Assembly (NCBI RefSeq): GCF_034928825.1
Contig: NZ_JAYFUL010000003.1
Location: forward strand, 124,001-188,000
Length of the DNA: 64,000 nt
Direction: 5' to 3'
DNA from: Arcicella aquatica
Lineage (GTDB): Bacteria; Bacteroidota; Bacteroidia; Cytophagales; Spirosomataceae
Shown: positions 1 through 12,188 of the stretch, one piece after another
Numbering within the stretch: position 1 is the stretch's first letter
Layout: the number at the start of each line of letters is the position of its first letter
Notes under the pieces: model-generated
Seen by the model: only the letters and a program-made list of their open reading frames with translations
Told to the model about the DNA's origin: nothing
The model's database searches: none
Made by a program: the position numbers and the translations under genes

Positions 1-93
1 TAATCGTACCAAGTGGAATTGAAATGGTTTGGCATTCCATTCGTTGTAATCTGCCTTATTTTCTTTTAATCGTACCAAGTGGAATTGAAATAT

Positions 94-128
94 AAAAACG
101 CCCTCTACATCACGTATAGGGCGTTTTT
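94..128. terminator. Intrinsic-terminator hairpin inside a CRISPR spacer
   Basis: The second spacer visible in the window contains AAAAACGCCCT (94-104) and its exact complement AGGGCGTTTTT (118-128) around a 13-nt loop, followed on the + strand by CTTTT of the next repeat. This is an 11-bp stem flanked by A and T runs, a bidirectional intrinsic terminator by its look. It was presumably captured with an invader's terminator. It lies on the transcribed strand, upstream of about 180 further repeats. Confidence 0.8.
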
Positions 129-3100
129 CTTTTAATCGTACCAAGTGGAATTGAAATTTATCGGCAGTAGCCATACAAAAAAAACTGAAAGGTCTTTTAA
201 TCGTACCAAGTGGAATTGAAATAATGATGAAGTGATACACATTATACATCAACTCAAAACTTTTAATCGTACCAAGTGGAATTGAAATCCATTGGCAAGA
301 GAATTATAGTTATAAGAGAATAGCTCTTTTAATCGTACCAAGTGGAATTGAAATTGTAAGCTTTGCGAGCTGTGACCCCCCAAGTTTTACCCCTTTTAAT
401 CGTACCAAGTGGAATTGAAATAAAGCAGGGACAGAAACAGGGATAATTTGAGGGCTTCCACTTTTAATCGTACCAAGTGGAATTGAAATTTTATGTGCAG
501 TTTGATGTATCAGATGAATCGACAGCTTTTAATCGTACCAAGTGGAATTGAAATGCAGATGGAACAGTGATGTCTAGCACCCGAATGGCTGCTTTTAATC
601 GTACCAAGTGGAATTGAAATTCGTCATGATGTTGTTCCCAGTATTCTTCACACCGTGCTTTTAATCGTACCAAGTGGAATTGAAATTAAAGTTTTTGGTC
701 ATTAGCCTTTTTTTGTTCAGCTCTTTTAATCGTACCAAGTGGAATTGAAATTCAGCTGTGCGAATGAGTAGATTTTTGAACTCTGTCTTTTAATCGTACC
801 AAGTGGAATTGAAATTGATTATGATTGTTAAAATGTTCTCTCAAATTTTGACCTTTTAATCGTACCAAGTGGAATTGAAATTGAATAATGCAGATAGTAC
901 ACATAATAAAGTAAGTGCTCTTTTAATTGTACCAAGTGGAATTGAAATTGAATAATGCAGATAGTACACATAATAAAGTAAGTGCCTTTTAATCGTACCA
1001 AGTGGAATTGAAATAGTGTTCTAAAAATTTCACATCCTTCTTTTTAATATCTTTTAATCGTACCAAGTGGAATTGAAATTTAGACATATTAAAGATATTG
1101 TTAAACAAGAAAAACTTTTAATCGTACCAAGTGGAATTGAAATATATATGCGTTCCATTCTCCACTATACCGTTCCATCTTTTAATCGTACCAAGTGGAA
1201 TTGAAATACAATCTTATCTTTTGCAGAAAGTCTAGCACGCTTACTTTTAATCGTACCAAGTGGAATTGAAATATGCACTCCCTGAGTTCCCACTTGCATC
1301 CCCTGTAAACTTTTAATCGTACCAAGTGGAATTGAAATATGCTTTCTTTTACTGCCATCCTTTTAGAAGCCCCACTTTTAATCGTACCAAGTGGAATTGA
1401 AATTTTCAATAAGTTGCCTAGTTACTTCGTCGTTGTGTTTTCTTTTAATCGTACCAAGTGGAATTGAAATCTGTACGCCCAAAACAATCCAACTGCAATA
1501 CCGATTCTTTTAATCGTACCAAGTGGAATTGAAATGAGTAAAATCCTTAAAACTAAAACTGATATTTTCGGGTCTTTTAATCGTACCAAGTGGAATTGAA
1601 ATAAAGCCTTTTCTTTATCCTCTTTAATCTGATTTAGCTTTTAATCGTACCAAGTGGAATTGAAATCTAACTGAGACACCGCCCTCCTGATACTGCTTGC
1701 TTTGCTTTTAATCGTACCAAGTGGAATTGAAATTTTTCATTACTAGAGATAATCTCAAACGAAATATTACTTTTAATCGTACCAAGTGGAATTGAAATAA
1801 TTGAGCAAAAGCCTCATAAATTACAGAAGAAGAACTTTTAATCGTACCAAGTGGAATTGAAATACTCTTACTTGATTGATGTAAATAATCTTTTGGTCTG
1901 GACTTTTAATCGTACCAAGTGGAATTGAAATGGACGAAAAGGTGGATTTCTACAAGAATCTTATTTCGCTTTTAATCGTACCAAGTGGAATTGAAATGTG
2001 CTGAGCATGATGAATTTAAGTTTGACGGTGTGTCTTTTAATCGTACCAAGTGGAATTGAAATATAAGCGTCACTTCACCACCAGCAATATCATTTACTTT
2101 TAATCGTACCAAGTGGAATTGAAATATATCAATGACAACAGCATATTCTTGCGTATCTGATCTTTTAATCGTACCAAGTGGAATTGAAATTTGTAAAATA
2201 TAGGCATCTGGGGCAGTTGGCTACTGAACCTTTTAATCGTACCAAGTGGAATTGAAATTTGGATAAATCTTTTAAACTGTTATCATAATCGTTCTTTTAA
2301 TCGTACCAAGTGGAATTGAAATGTTTTAAATTGAGCTGTAATTTCTTCGGTCATCCTTCTTTTAATCGTACCAAGTGGAATTGAAATAGGAAATCGGTGT
2401 GTTTATGAAGCTGTAAAAGGAGACCTTTTAATCGTACCAAGTGGAATTGAAATGTAGGTATTAGACACACATTAATCGTGTATCTTCTTCTTTTAATCGT
2501 ACCAAGTGGAATTGAAATAAGTAATGTAGTGAGATATGGAAAAGGACTTCTCTACTTTTAATCGTACCAAGTGGAATTGAAATAAACAGCTCAAACATTC
2601 TTTAATTTGGTCGGCGACGCTTTTAATCGTACCAAGTGGAATTGAAATAGTAGTTAACCTTTTAATTTTGTAACCAAGATTTTGTCTTTTAATCGTACCA
2701 AGTGGAATTGAAATTAAAACCTAATACCGATATTATCCACGATTAAGAAAGTCTTTTAATCGTACCAAGTGGAATTGAAATTTATATTATCTTCGGACAA
2801 ATACACATTCAAATAGCCTTTTTAATCGTACCAAGTGGAATTGAAATGATGTATATACTTATATAAATGGTATAAATCTAAGTCTTTTAATCGTACCAAG
2901 TGGAATTGAAATGGATTTATCAAATGTATGCACTCTTCTAGCGAGTCAGCTTTTAATCGTACCAAGTGGAATTGAAATGTTGGTGTTTCATTGATTGTTC
3001 CTTCCCAAAGACTTTCTTTTAATCGTACCAAGTGGAATTGAAATGGTTCTGTTGGTAGAAGTATTTTACTCCTTTTTAACTTTTAATCGTACCAAGTGGA

Positions 3101-6100
3101 ATTGAAATGAGATATTGTAGGAAAATAAGGCATACTTTTAAACTTTTAATCGTACCAAGTGGAATTGAAATACGCTTACATAGACTTTTCTACCAGTTTT
3201 CTTGTACTTTTAATCGTACCAAGTGGAATTGAAATTTTCTGCCATGATCGAAAATAAACCATGATGGCATAGGCTTTTAATCGTACCAAGTGGAATTGAA
3301 ATAAAGAGCTGTTTTCGTTTATTAATGCATAGTCTTTCCCTTTTAATCGTACCAAGTGGAATTGAAATGCAGTCGAAAAAGCTCTATTCTTATCCAATAG
3401 ATAATCCTTTTAATCGTACCAAGTGGAATTGAAATTTGTATTTGTAATTTTTGTTTTTGAAAAAGATGTATCTTTTAATCGTACCAAGTGGAATTGAAAT
3501 ATTGTATTGAAGATTGACAGACAAAAGAACCTAAACTTTTAATCGTACCAAGTGGAATTGAAATTTTAGACCCGCAACCTCAATATCCAAGAAAACAACA
3601 CCTTTTAATCGTACCAAGTGGAATTGAAATGGGCTCAGGCAACAGCTGCAAATGTCATGACAAAGGGCTTTTAATCGTACCAAGTGGAATTGAAATATTA
3701 ATTGTTCTCTTGTCGTTGCCATCTCCTCTACCTCTTTTAATCGTACCAAGTGGAATTGAAATGTTAGGTTAGAAGATTTTACGAAACGGAGGTCGCAGGC
3801 TTTTAATCGTACCAAGTGGAATTGAAATCTTGGTAACCCAACAATTCCTGGCATTACACCTCCCTTTTAATCGTACCAAGTGGAATTGAAATGCTATAGC
3901 AATCGCTCAACCTCAAGCAAATGAATTTTCTTTTAATCGTACCAAGTGGAATTGAAATTCTAAGAATATGCAGTTTACGGCTTATGCAAATGAAGCTTTT
4001 AATCGTACCAAGTGGAATTGAAATTTATATTATCAAAGCGTCGGGCGAAAGAGTTCAACTGCTTTTAATCGTACCAAGTGGAATTGAAATTTTTTGGGGA
4101 GTATTAATAAAAATGATTGATTGATTTTCTTTTAATCGTACCAAGTGGAATTGAAATATATTACTTTCAAAAACAAGTAGATATGGTGCGTTTTCTTTTA
4201 ATCGTACCAAGTGGAATTGAAATCCAGTGACTGGATTAATACCATTAAGTGGTTTTGACTTTTAATCGTACCAAGTGGAATTGAAATTCGTACCCTTTTG
4301 CGCACCTTATGCCGTAGGTGTCTCTTTTAATCGTACCAAGTGGAATTGAAATTCGTTACGGTGGCGCCTCCGCTGTCTACCCAAAGGGACTTTTAATCGT
4401 ACCAAGTGGAATTGAAATACGCCATAAATGCTTTGTAAATTTGGGTCTTAACAAACTTTTAATCGTACCAAGTGGAATTGAAATAAGCTAATTTCATTGC
4501 ATCTTATTACTCTGGAAATCCTTTTAATCGTACCAAGTGGAATTGAAATGCATCAAAACGTGAAATAGAGTGTTTAACGTCTGGAAGCTTTTAATCGTAC
4601 CAAGTGGAATTGAAATGTGTCGTATCTTACTCTACCATCCGCCCACTCCTTCTTTTAATCGTACCAAGTGGAATTGAAATAAATCTATTGGAAACATGAA
4701 AGGGTTTTCTTTAAAAACTTTTAATCGTACCAAGTGGAATTGAAATTTGAATTTCTGATAGATTTCTCTGAAACTTCAAGCTTTTAATCGTACCAAGTGG
4801 AATTGAAATTAAATCGGTACGCTAAAAGATTCTTCTGCTAAATCGCCTTTTAATCGTACCAAGTGGAATTGAAATATATTTCTGACTTTATAGCCAAAGA
4901 TTAAAGACATTCTTTTAATCGTACCAAGTGGAATTGAAATTGTTGTTTTAGGGAGTAAAAATATGGGTTTAGGTGGCTTTTAATCGTACCAAGTGGAATT
5001 GAAATAGTAAAAGAATTACCGTTAGAATTTTTATCGTTTTCTTTTAATCGTACCAAGTGGAATTGAAATAATACAGCAGTTACAACAAAAATAGAATCTT
5101 TCGAGCTTTTAATCGTACCAAGTGGAATTGAAATGAAGTAACCCCTTTCGCATCCGTAGATATTACCTCTTTTAATCGTACCAAGTGGAATTGAAATTTT
5201 GTTTTCTTTAGTTGATTTTCGGTTGTGTTGGCTACTTTTAATCGTACCAAGTGGAATTGAAATCATTAAAAGGAGTTCCTACTTGCAAAGGGTCTGAACT
5301 CTTTTAATCGTACCAAGTGGAATTGAAATGTAATGTTTGCCATTTCAGAAGCCCATGTATTTCTGAACTTTTAATCGTACCAAGTGGAATTGAAATAACA
5401 TTGCTTGCACTGTTCCCATAATGCGATAGGGCTTTTAATCGTACCAAGTGGAATTGAAATTCGACGAAGCGGGTGACTTGGAATATTCGGCGTTCTTCTT
5501 TTAATCGTACCAAGTGGAATTGAAATTTGATAATAGTGACAGTGACAATTTTAAAATAATTACTTTTAATCGTACCAAGTGGAATTGAAATGCTTGCATA
5601 AATCGATATGTTCTATGTACTGCCTGCTTTTAATCGTACCAAGTGGAATTGAAATACTACCTTGGTTTGTTTCCCAAAATTGGCACGTCCTTTTAATCGT
5701 ACCAAGTGGAATTGAAATCGATTTATAAGACTTTGCTGATGTGCCTTTTTCGACTCTTTTAATCGTACCAAGTGGAATTGAAATTTAAATACTTTTGTAT
5801 AAGTATTTCGTGACTTTATCTTTTAATCGTACCAAGTGGAATTGAAATTTTCAATGTAAAGGCTTGAATATTGTTTATTTGGCACCTTTTAATCGTACCA
5901 AGTGGAATTGAAATTGCTGGCAAGCCTAATTTTCAACCTTCACCAGTATTCTCTTTTAATCGTACCAAGTGGAATTGAAATTAGTCGCGCGTTGCTTGCC
6001 CGTTTATCGTGGTGGCTCTTTTAATCGTACCAAGTGGAATTGAAATGTGAAAATTTCAAAGTGCATTTTGTTGGATGTTTTACGCTTTTAATCGTACCAA

Positions 6101-7410
6101 GTGGAATTGAAATAGTATTCGCAAATTGACTAGTATCCAATTCAGTTAACTTTTAATCGTACCAAGTGGAATTGAAATTTTGCTGTGCAGACCATGACGA
6201 ATCGTTGTTTCTCTTTTAATCGTACCAAGTGGAATTGAAATGCTAATCGCAGAATCCAAAACGCAGTTCATTATTCTTTTAATCGTACCAAGTGGAATTG
6301 AAATTTATCTTGCATCGTCTTAAAGTTTAATCCCCTCTTCTTTTAATCGTACCAAGTGGAATTGAAATGAACTAACTAAACTAATAGGGTCACCATAATT
6401 ACACCTTTTAATCGTACCAAGTGGAATTGAAATGTACACCCGTCGGGAAGCGTTTGCAGGCGCTCGCATTCTTTTAATCGTACCAAGTGGAATTGAAATT
6501 GGTAGCGCATAGGATTCTTAAACATATCCACACCGCCTTTTAATCGTACCAAGTGGAATTGAAATTGTTTTAATGGTTTATCGCTATGGTAATAATTCAA
6601 ACTTTTAATCGTACCAAGTGGAATTGAAATCGGTATTCACCCAATTGGCTAAAAGGAATACAAATCTTTTAATCGTACCAAGTGGAATTGAAATTGTACT
6701 ATATCACAAAGAAAGACAGCGAAACAGGTAAACTTTTAATCGTACCAAGTGGAATTGAAATAACGGTAGGGCAACGCCTTTTAATCGCTCTCAATCGGGC
6801 TTTTAATCGTACCAAGTGGAATTGAAATGAGACAATTCTAATAAAACAGCAAATAATCAATTAAACTTTTAATCGTACCAAGTGGAATTGAAATGACAAA
6901 TGGAAGCGGTATATATTTGGCTGTTTATAAAACTTTTAATCGTACCAAGTGGAATTGAAATAAGATGGCGCCAGGCACTTGCAAAGCTTCGTTTCTGACT
7001 TTTAATCGTACCAAGTGGAATTGAAATTAATTGAAGCCGATTGGTCACTCCTGATTAATTGCACTTTTAATCGTACCAAGTGGAATTGAAATATTCCGGC
7101 TTTTATGGCAATGAGCCAGCGGCTTGGCTTTTAATCGTACCAAGTGGAATTGAAATGAATTTACCTCGACAGTGCCATCAGGACACTCATCTTTTAATCG
7201 TACCAAGTGGAATTGAAATCCTTACAAAGTGACTTGCTCGTTTGCAAGCTTTCTCTTTTAATCGTACCAAGTGGAATTGAAATTCCAGATGTCGTTACTT
7301 TTCAATTTCAGCGAGTCACTTTTAATCGTACCAAGTGGAATTGAAATAGATATTGGGCAATTTATAAGCTTTCTGATAATTACTTTTAATCGTACCAAGT
7401 GGAATTGAAA

Positions 7411-7445
7411 TACAGGAAGCGGTAAGCGTCCTGTATTTTTCTTTG
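7411..7445 (+). terminator. Second terminator-like hairpin inside a CRISPR spacer
   Basis: ACAGGA (7412-7417) pairs with TCCTGT (7429-7434) over an 11-nt loop, followed by ATTTTTCTTTG. The last T of the preceding repeat and the A after the stem add a seventh pair. The stem is shorter than that of the spacer at 94-128, but the U-rich tail makes it look like an intrinsic terminator in the direction of array transcription. Confidence 0.55.
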
Positions 7446-7803
7446 TCTTTTAATCGTACCAAGTGGAATTGAAATGAAACAAAATCGGAAAAAGAATTAG
7501 CAAAAATTAGGCTTTTAATCGTACCAAGTGGAATTGAAATATTAATTTTCAGCAGTTTATCATTATTTTCAGAATCACTTTTAATCGTACCAAGTGGAAT
7601 TGAAATTCGTATTTCTGTTCCTGAATCGCTTTTGGGGCTTCACTTTTAATCGTACCAAGTGGAATTGAAATATTCTATTCATGTCCTTAGAAGAAACGAC
7701 CCTCCCACTTTTAATCGTACCAAGTGGAATTGAAATAAATCACCGAGTAAACGGAGCTTTAATCTTACCTTTTTCTTTTAATCGTACCAAGTGGAATTGA
7801 AAT

Positions 7804-7841
7804 AGCAGAATATGCACAGTCGTACCAAGTGGAATTGAAAT
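7804..7841 (+). repeat. Truncated repeat-spacer unit inside array 1
   Basis: After a normal repeat ending at 7803 the spacer is only 16 nt (7804-7819). It is followed by a repeat that lacks its first seven bases and starts at TCGTACC (7820-7841). A deletion of about 27 nt inside one unit explains this. The preceding spacer contains a repeat-like piece (CTTTAATCTTACC, 7757-7769). Confidence 0.85.
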
Positions 7842-10800
7842 ATTGATGAATAAAGCGGCAAGGAAAGAAGACTTAGATCTTTTAATCGTACCAAGTGGAA
7901 TTGAAATAGGGTGTAACTATACTCGTAACACTTCCTGTTCGCTTTTAATCGTACCAAGTGGAATTGAAATGTCAATGAAGTTCCAAACCACAACATCATA
8001 GAGCCCTTTTAATCGTACCAAGTGGAATTGAAATTTAGTCTTTTCCAGTTATTTCAAATGATAAATTGATCTTTTAATCGTACCAAGTGGAATTGAAATG
8101 GAATTTGCACACGTCGTACAGTCATATCTTGACTAGTCTTTTAATCGTACCAAGTGGAATTGAAATCTTCGAGTCAATTTGTTAAAGACTAATGTTGGAG
8201 CACTTTTAATCGTACCAAGTGGAATTGAAATGAAGGTATTATTATGCGGAAAATTTTTCCAGTTGGTGGCTTTTAATCGTACCAAGTGGAATTGAAATAA
8301 AAAGCATGCGGCTTCTCGTGCTATTCACGAAAACGGCTTTTAATCGTACCAAGTGGAATTGAAATTCCGCAGGAACAAAGCCATTTAGCCAAGTAGTTGT
8401 ACTTTTAATCGTACCAAGTGGAATTGAAATCTAGCTCCACCAGCTTCCTAGCCATAATCCTACACGACTTTTAATCGTACCAAGTGGAATTGAAATATGG
8501 GAAGGAATCTAGCACTATGGAGAGAGATTCGCCTTTTAATCGTACCAAGTGGAATTGAAATTTAATCAATTCTAATCAAATGGAACAAATTCAAATCCTT
8601 TTAATCGTACCAAGTGGAATTGAAATCTATCCGTAATATCAGCAGATGATGCCCAACCAAACCCTTTTAATCGTACCAAGTGGAATTGAAATTTAATTGT
8701 TATTGGTGGTTTCTCACTTCGGCAAATCTTTTAATCGTACCAAGTGGAATTGAAATACACCTGGCAAAGCTCGCATCGATTGGATATCGTATCTTTTAAT
8801 CGTACCAAGTGGAATTGAAATCGGTATTTGACAGTAGAGGTATTTGTCAGGTCTGGACTTTTAATCGTACCAAGTGGAATTGAAATTTTTGTAGGCTACT
8901 TTCAGCAGCCGAAAGTTTCCCAACTTTTAATCGTACCAAGTGGAATTGAAATTTGTTAAATACAAACCTTGCCATACCTCCGTGTTACTTTTAATCGTAC
9001 CAAGTGGAATTGAAATGCAATCTCTTTAGTAGTGTATGGCTTTTTTAGCGTACTTTTAATCGTACCAAGTGGAATTGAAATTTGTAATTCCCTTCCGAAT
9101 CAATGAACTTAATTTTACTTTTAATCGTACCAAGTGGAATTGAAATGCGCTCAATAATCGGTACATATATGACCCACCATTCTTTTAATCGTACCAAGTG
9201 GAATTGAAATGAACCTTCCTGAATAGCACGTTTTACAAAGTCATTTTAATCGTACCAAGTGGAATTGAAATGGTTCTGCATTTACTCTTTTACTGAATTC
9301 TCTGTCAACTTTTAATCGTACCAAGTGGAATTGAAATCCATCTGCACCTAAAAGGATTCGATTAACAAGTACTGCTTTTAATCGTACCAAGTGGAATTGA
9401 AATGAGTCTACCTCTACAGTGCCATCAGGACACTCATACTTTTAATCGTACCAAGTGGAATTGAAATCTAGAGGATGACTCTCCCGAAACACGCAATGAA
9501 GCTCTTTTAATCGTACCAAGTGGAATTGAAATAACGTTATCGACAAACACTTCTTCGATAAAAGTTTTTGTCTTTTAATCGTACCAAGTGGAATTGAAAT
9601 GTTCGTCGGGTGCAATCATTAAGGTTTTTTTATTATCTTTTAATCGTAGCAAGTGGAATTGAAATCTTCGTTATAAACCTTTGGTACATCATCTTCAAAT
9701 ACTTTTAATCGTACCAAGTGGAATTGAAATGTTACTGACTCTTCAAATGTTTTTTCTTGTGCTTCCACTTTTAATCGTACCAAGTGGAATTGAAATAGAC
9801 ATAGAAAGCACTTCTAAAAACGAAAGTACTTCTTTTAATCGTACCAAGTGGAATTGAAATAGACATAGAAAGCACTTCTAAAAACGAAAGTACTTCTGTT
9901 TTAATCGTACCAAGTGGAATTGAAATCCACTTGACTACACTAACCGAGCTATGTTACTTACTTTTAATCGTACCAAGTGGAATTGAAATGCCCAGAAAAG
10001 GCTCGGTTTGTCCCAAATTTCTAAGCGTCTTTTAATCGTACCAAGTGGAATTGAAATTACGACCCGTCGTTTGCCATATAGACGGTGTACACTTTTAATC
10101 GTACCAAGTGGAATTGAAATGTACCTACCAACACACAACCGCATTCGCCTTTTAATTCCTTTTAATCGTACCAAGTGGAATTGAAATTTTTTTCGGGTAC
10201 GAAACGGGTGCAACATTATCCTACTTTTAATCGTACCAAGTGGAATTGAAATTAGGTTCGGCACCGTCGCAAATAACCTCTAAGCTTTCTTTTAATCGTA
10301 CCAAGTGGAATTGAAATACCGAAATTCTAGTAATAGAAATCCAATCTACTACACTTTTAATCGTACCAAGTGGAATTGAAATTAAGTTCGTGTATCTGTC
10401 AATACATCTGCCACATACCTTTTAATCGTACCAAGTGGAATTGAAATGATTGTCTTAGTGGCTTGGCACTTAGCTTTAACTTACTCTTTTAATCGTACCA
10501 AGTGGAATTGAAATCGGATGCCAATGTATTATATATATCCGTTTTGGATGCTTTTAATCGTACCAAGTGGAATTGAAATATTGGAGAAAGAATACGAGAA
10601 TTACGAGACAAAAAACTTTTAATCGTACCAAGTGGAATTGAAATATAAGACTAACAATATCGGCGTGTAGTTCTTTGTTTTCTTTTAATCGTACCAAGTG
10701 GAATTGAAATTTTACTAGAGCGTAATCCTTCGATTTTGTTAAGTCTTTTAATCGTACCAAGTGGAATTGAAATTCGCCTGTTACCTGTCCCGTCACATAG

Positions 10801-12106
10801 ATTTTATCAGTACTTTTAATCGTACCAAGTGGAATTGAAATTCGCCTGTTACCTGTCCCGTCACATAGATTTTATCAGTACTTTTAATCGTACCAAGTGG
10901 AATTGAAATAAATCTCAACACGGTAATAGGCAATTGTATCAATCCTATCTTTTAATCGTACCAAGTGGAATTGAAATCTTCAGGCACAGCTTGTATTGCT
11001 GAATTCTGAAATGCTTTTAATCGTACCAAGTGGAATTGAAATCTTCTAAAGCTGCTATGGAACTTGCCCTTAATATCATCTTTTAATCGTACCAAGTGGA
11101 ATTGAAATCAAACAGTAACAAGAACATACGGTTATTATTTAGACTTTTAATCGTACCAAGTGGAATTGAAATGTTCCACTAAAAAGGTTACTGTCTTGTC
11201 TGCATACTGCTTTTAATCGTACTAAGTGGAATTGAAATCACGTAGGGTCATAAATGGTAAGTTTTCTTTGAGCCTTTTAATCGTACCAAGTGGAATTGAA
11301 ATATAGTCGCTTAAATCTTCAATGTCAACATTCAGAATCTTTTAATCGTACCAAGTGGAATTGAAATCTGGTGGTAGTGCTGCTGGAGGTCACTGGGATG
11401 ATGATCTTTTAATCGTACCAAGTGGAATTGAAATATACCTATTTTGGTTTCAGACCCTAACATATTGCCTAACTTTTAATCGTACCAAGTGGAATTGAAA
11501 TGATTACCATCCTCGTTTTCATACCGCAATCCTCTACTTTTAATCGTACCAAGTGGAATTGAAATCTGCAAAGTATAATTTCTTCAAATCTATTATCCTT
11601 CTTTTAATCGTACCAAGTGGAATTGAAATACTGTGAAAGGTCTATTGCTGGTTGAAGCGGTATATCTTTTAATCGTACCAAGTGGAATTGAAATTGTCTT
11701 CAAAATAGTTGAATCCAATAAACATTTCTTCACTTTTAATCGTACCAAGTGGAATTGAAATTGTTATTATGTTTAAGTACACAAAGATAAGTGTTTCTTT
11801 TAATCGTACCAAGTGGAATTGAAATGCTCCTTAGTGTGTGCATCCTGAGCGATGGTAATAGCTTTTAATCGTACCAAGTGGAATTGAAATTTATCTTTGT
11901 AATGCCTAATCTTACTGAACATTACCTTTTAATCGTACCAAGTGGAATTGAAATGCCGATTTTGATATCGATTTTTCATGGGATAAACGGAACTTATAAT
12001 CGCACCAAAAGGGATTGAAATAAGGAGCTAAACTTAATCGTTATTTTATGGCTGAGATTTAATTCTGATTGTATTAAGGATATAACAGAAGCCTTTTATG
12101 CGATAT

Positions 12107-12114
12107 TAATTTTG
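12107..12114 (+). promoter_or_regulatory. Possible Bacteroidota -7 box upstream of the first gene
   Basis: TAATTTTG matches the Bacteroidota -7 consensus TAnnTTTG and lies about 75 nt before the chosen start at 12189. I see no clear TTG at the -33 position, so this is a weak call. Confidence 0.3.
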
Positions 12115-12188
12115 CTCAAAATCTCTTCAAAATTTGCATGTTTTACTTTTCTGTGCCTTCTTGCGTGAAATCACAAAATTCCCATAAA

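Larger units (their letters stand above)
1..12021 (+). CRISPR. CRISPR array 1, very large, T-ending repeat, leader end outside the window
   Basis: A 29-nt repeat beginning CTTTTAATCGTACC and ending GGAATTGAAAT recurs every 64-68 nt, with unique spacers of about 34-39 nt. From the mean period I estimate about 183 repeats. The window opens inside a repeat, so the array continues to the left. Almost all repeats are identical. Exceptions include C-to-T at 920-948 (AATTGTACC), GTAGC near 9647, GTACT near 11220, first-base changes at 9243 and 9898, and a truncated unit at 7820-7841. The last repeat (11993-12021) has about five mismatches, which marks the trailer end and gives + strand transcription. 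The ATTGAAAY end is the typical 5' handle of Cas6-processed type I-B/III crRNAs. No cas gene is nearby. Open frames on the - strand encoding repeated FQFHLVRLK are only translated repeats. Confidence 0.99.

Noticed and set aside
3921..4124. + strand frame with LLIVPSGIEI repeats
   Set aside because: Same cause: it is the repeat read in another frame.
491..10796. Many - strand open frames of 60-121 codons in array 1 with repeated FQFHLVRLK or ISIPLGTIK
   Set aside because: They are translations of the CRISPR repeat, which has no stop in those frames. There is no start context, and spacers supply random residues.
12138..12188. Upstream start for the first gene
   Set aside because: It would put 17 residues in front of a clean signal peptide; the Met at 12189 is preferred.
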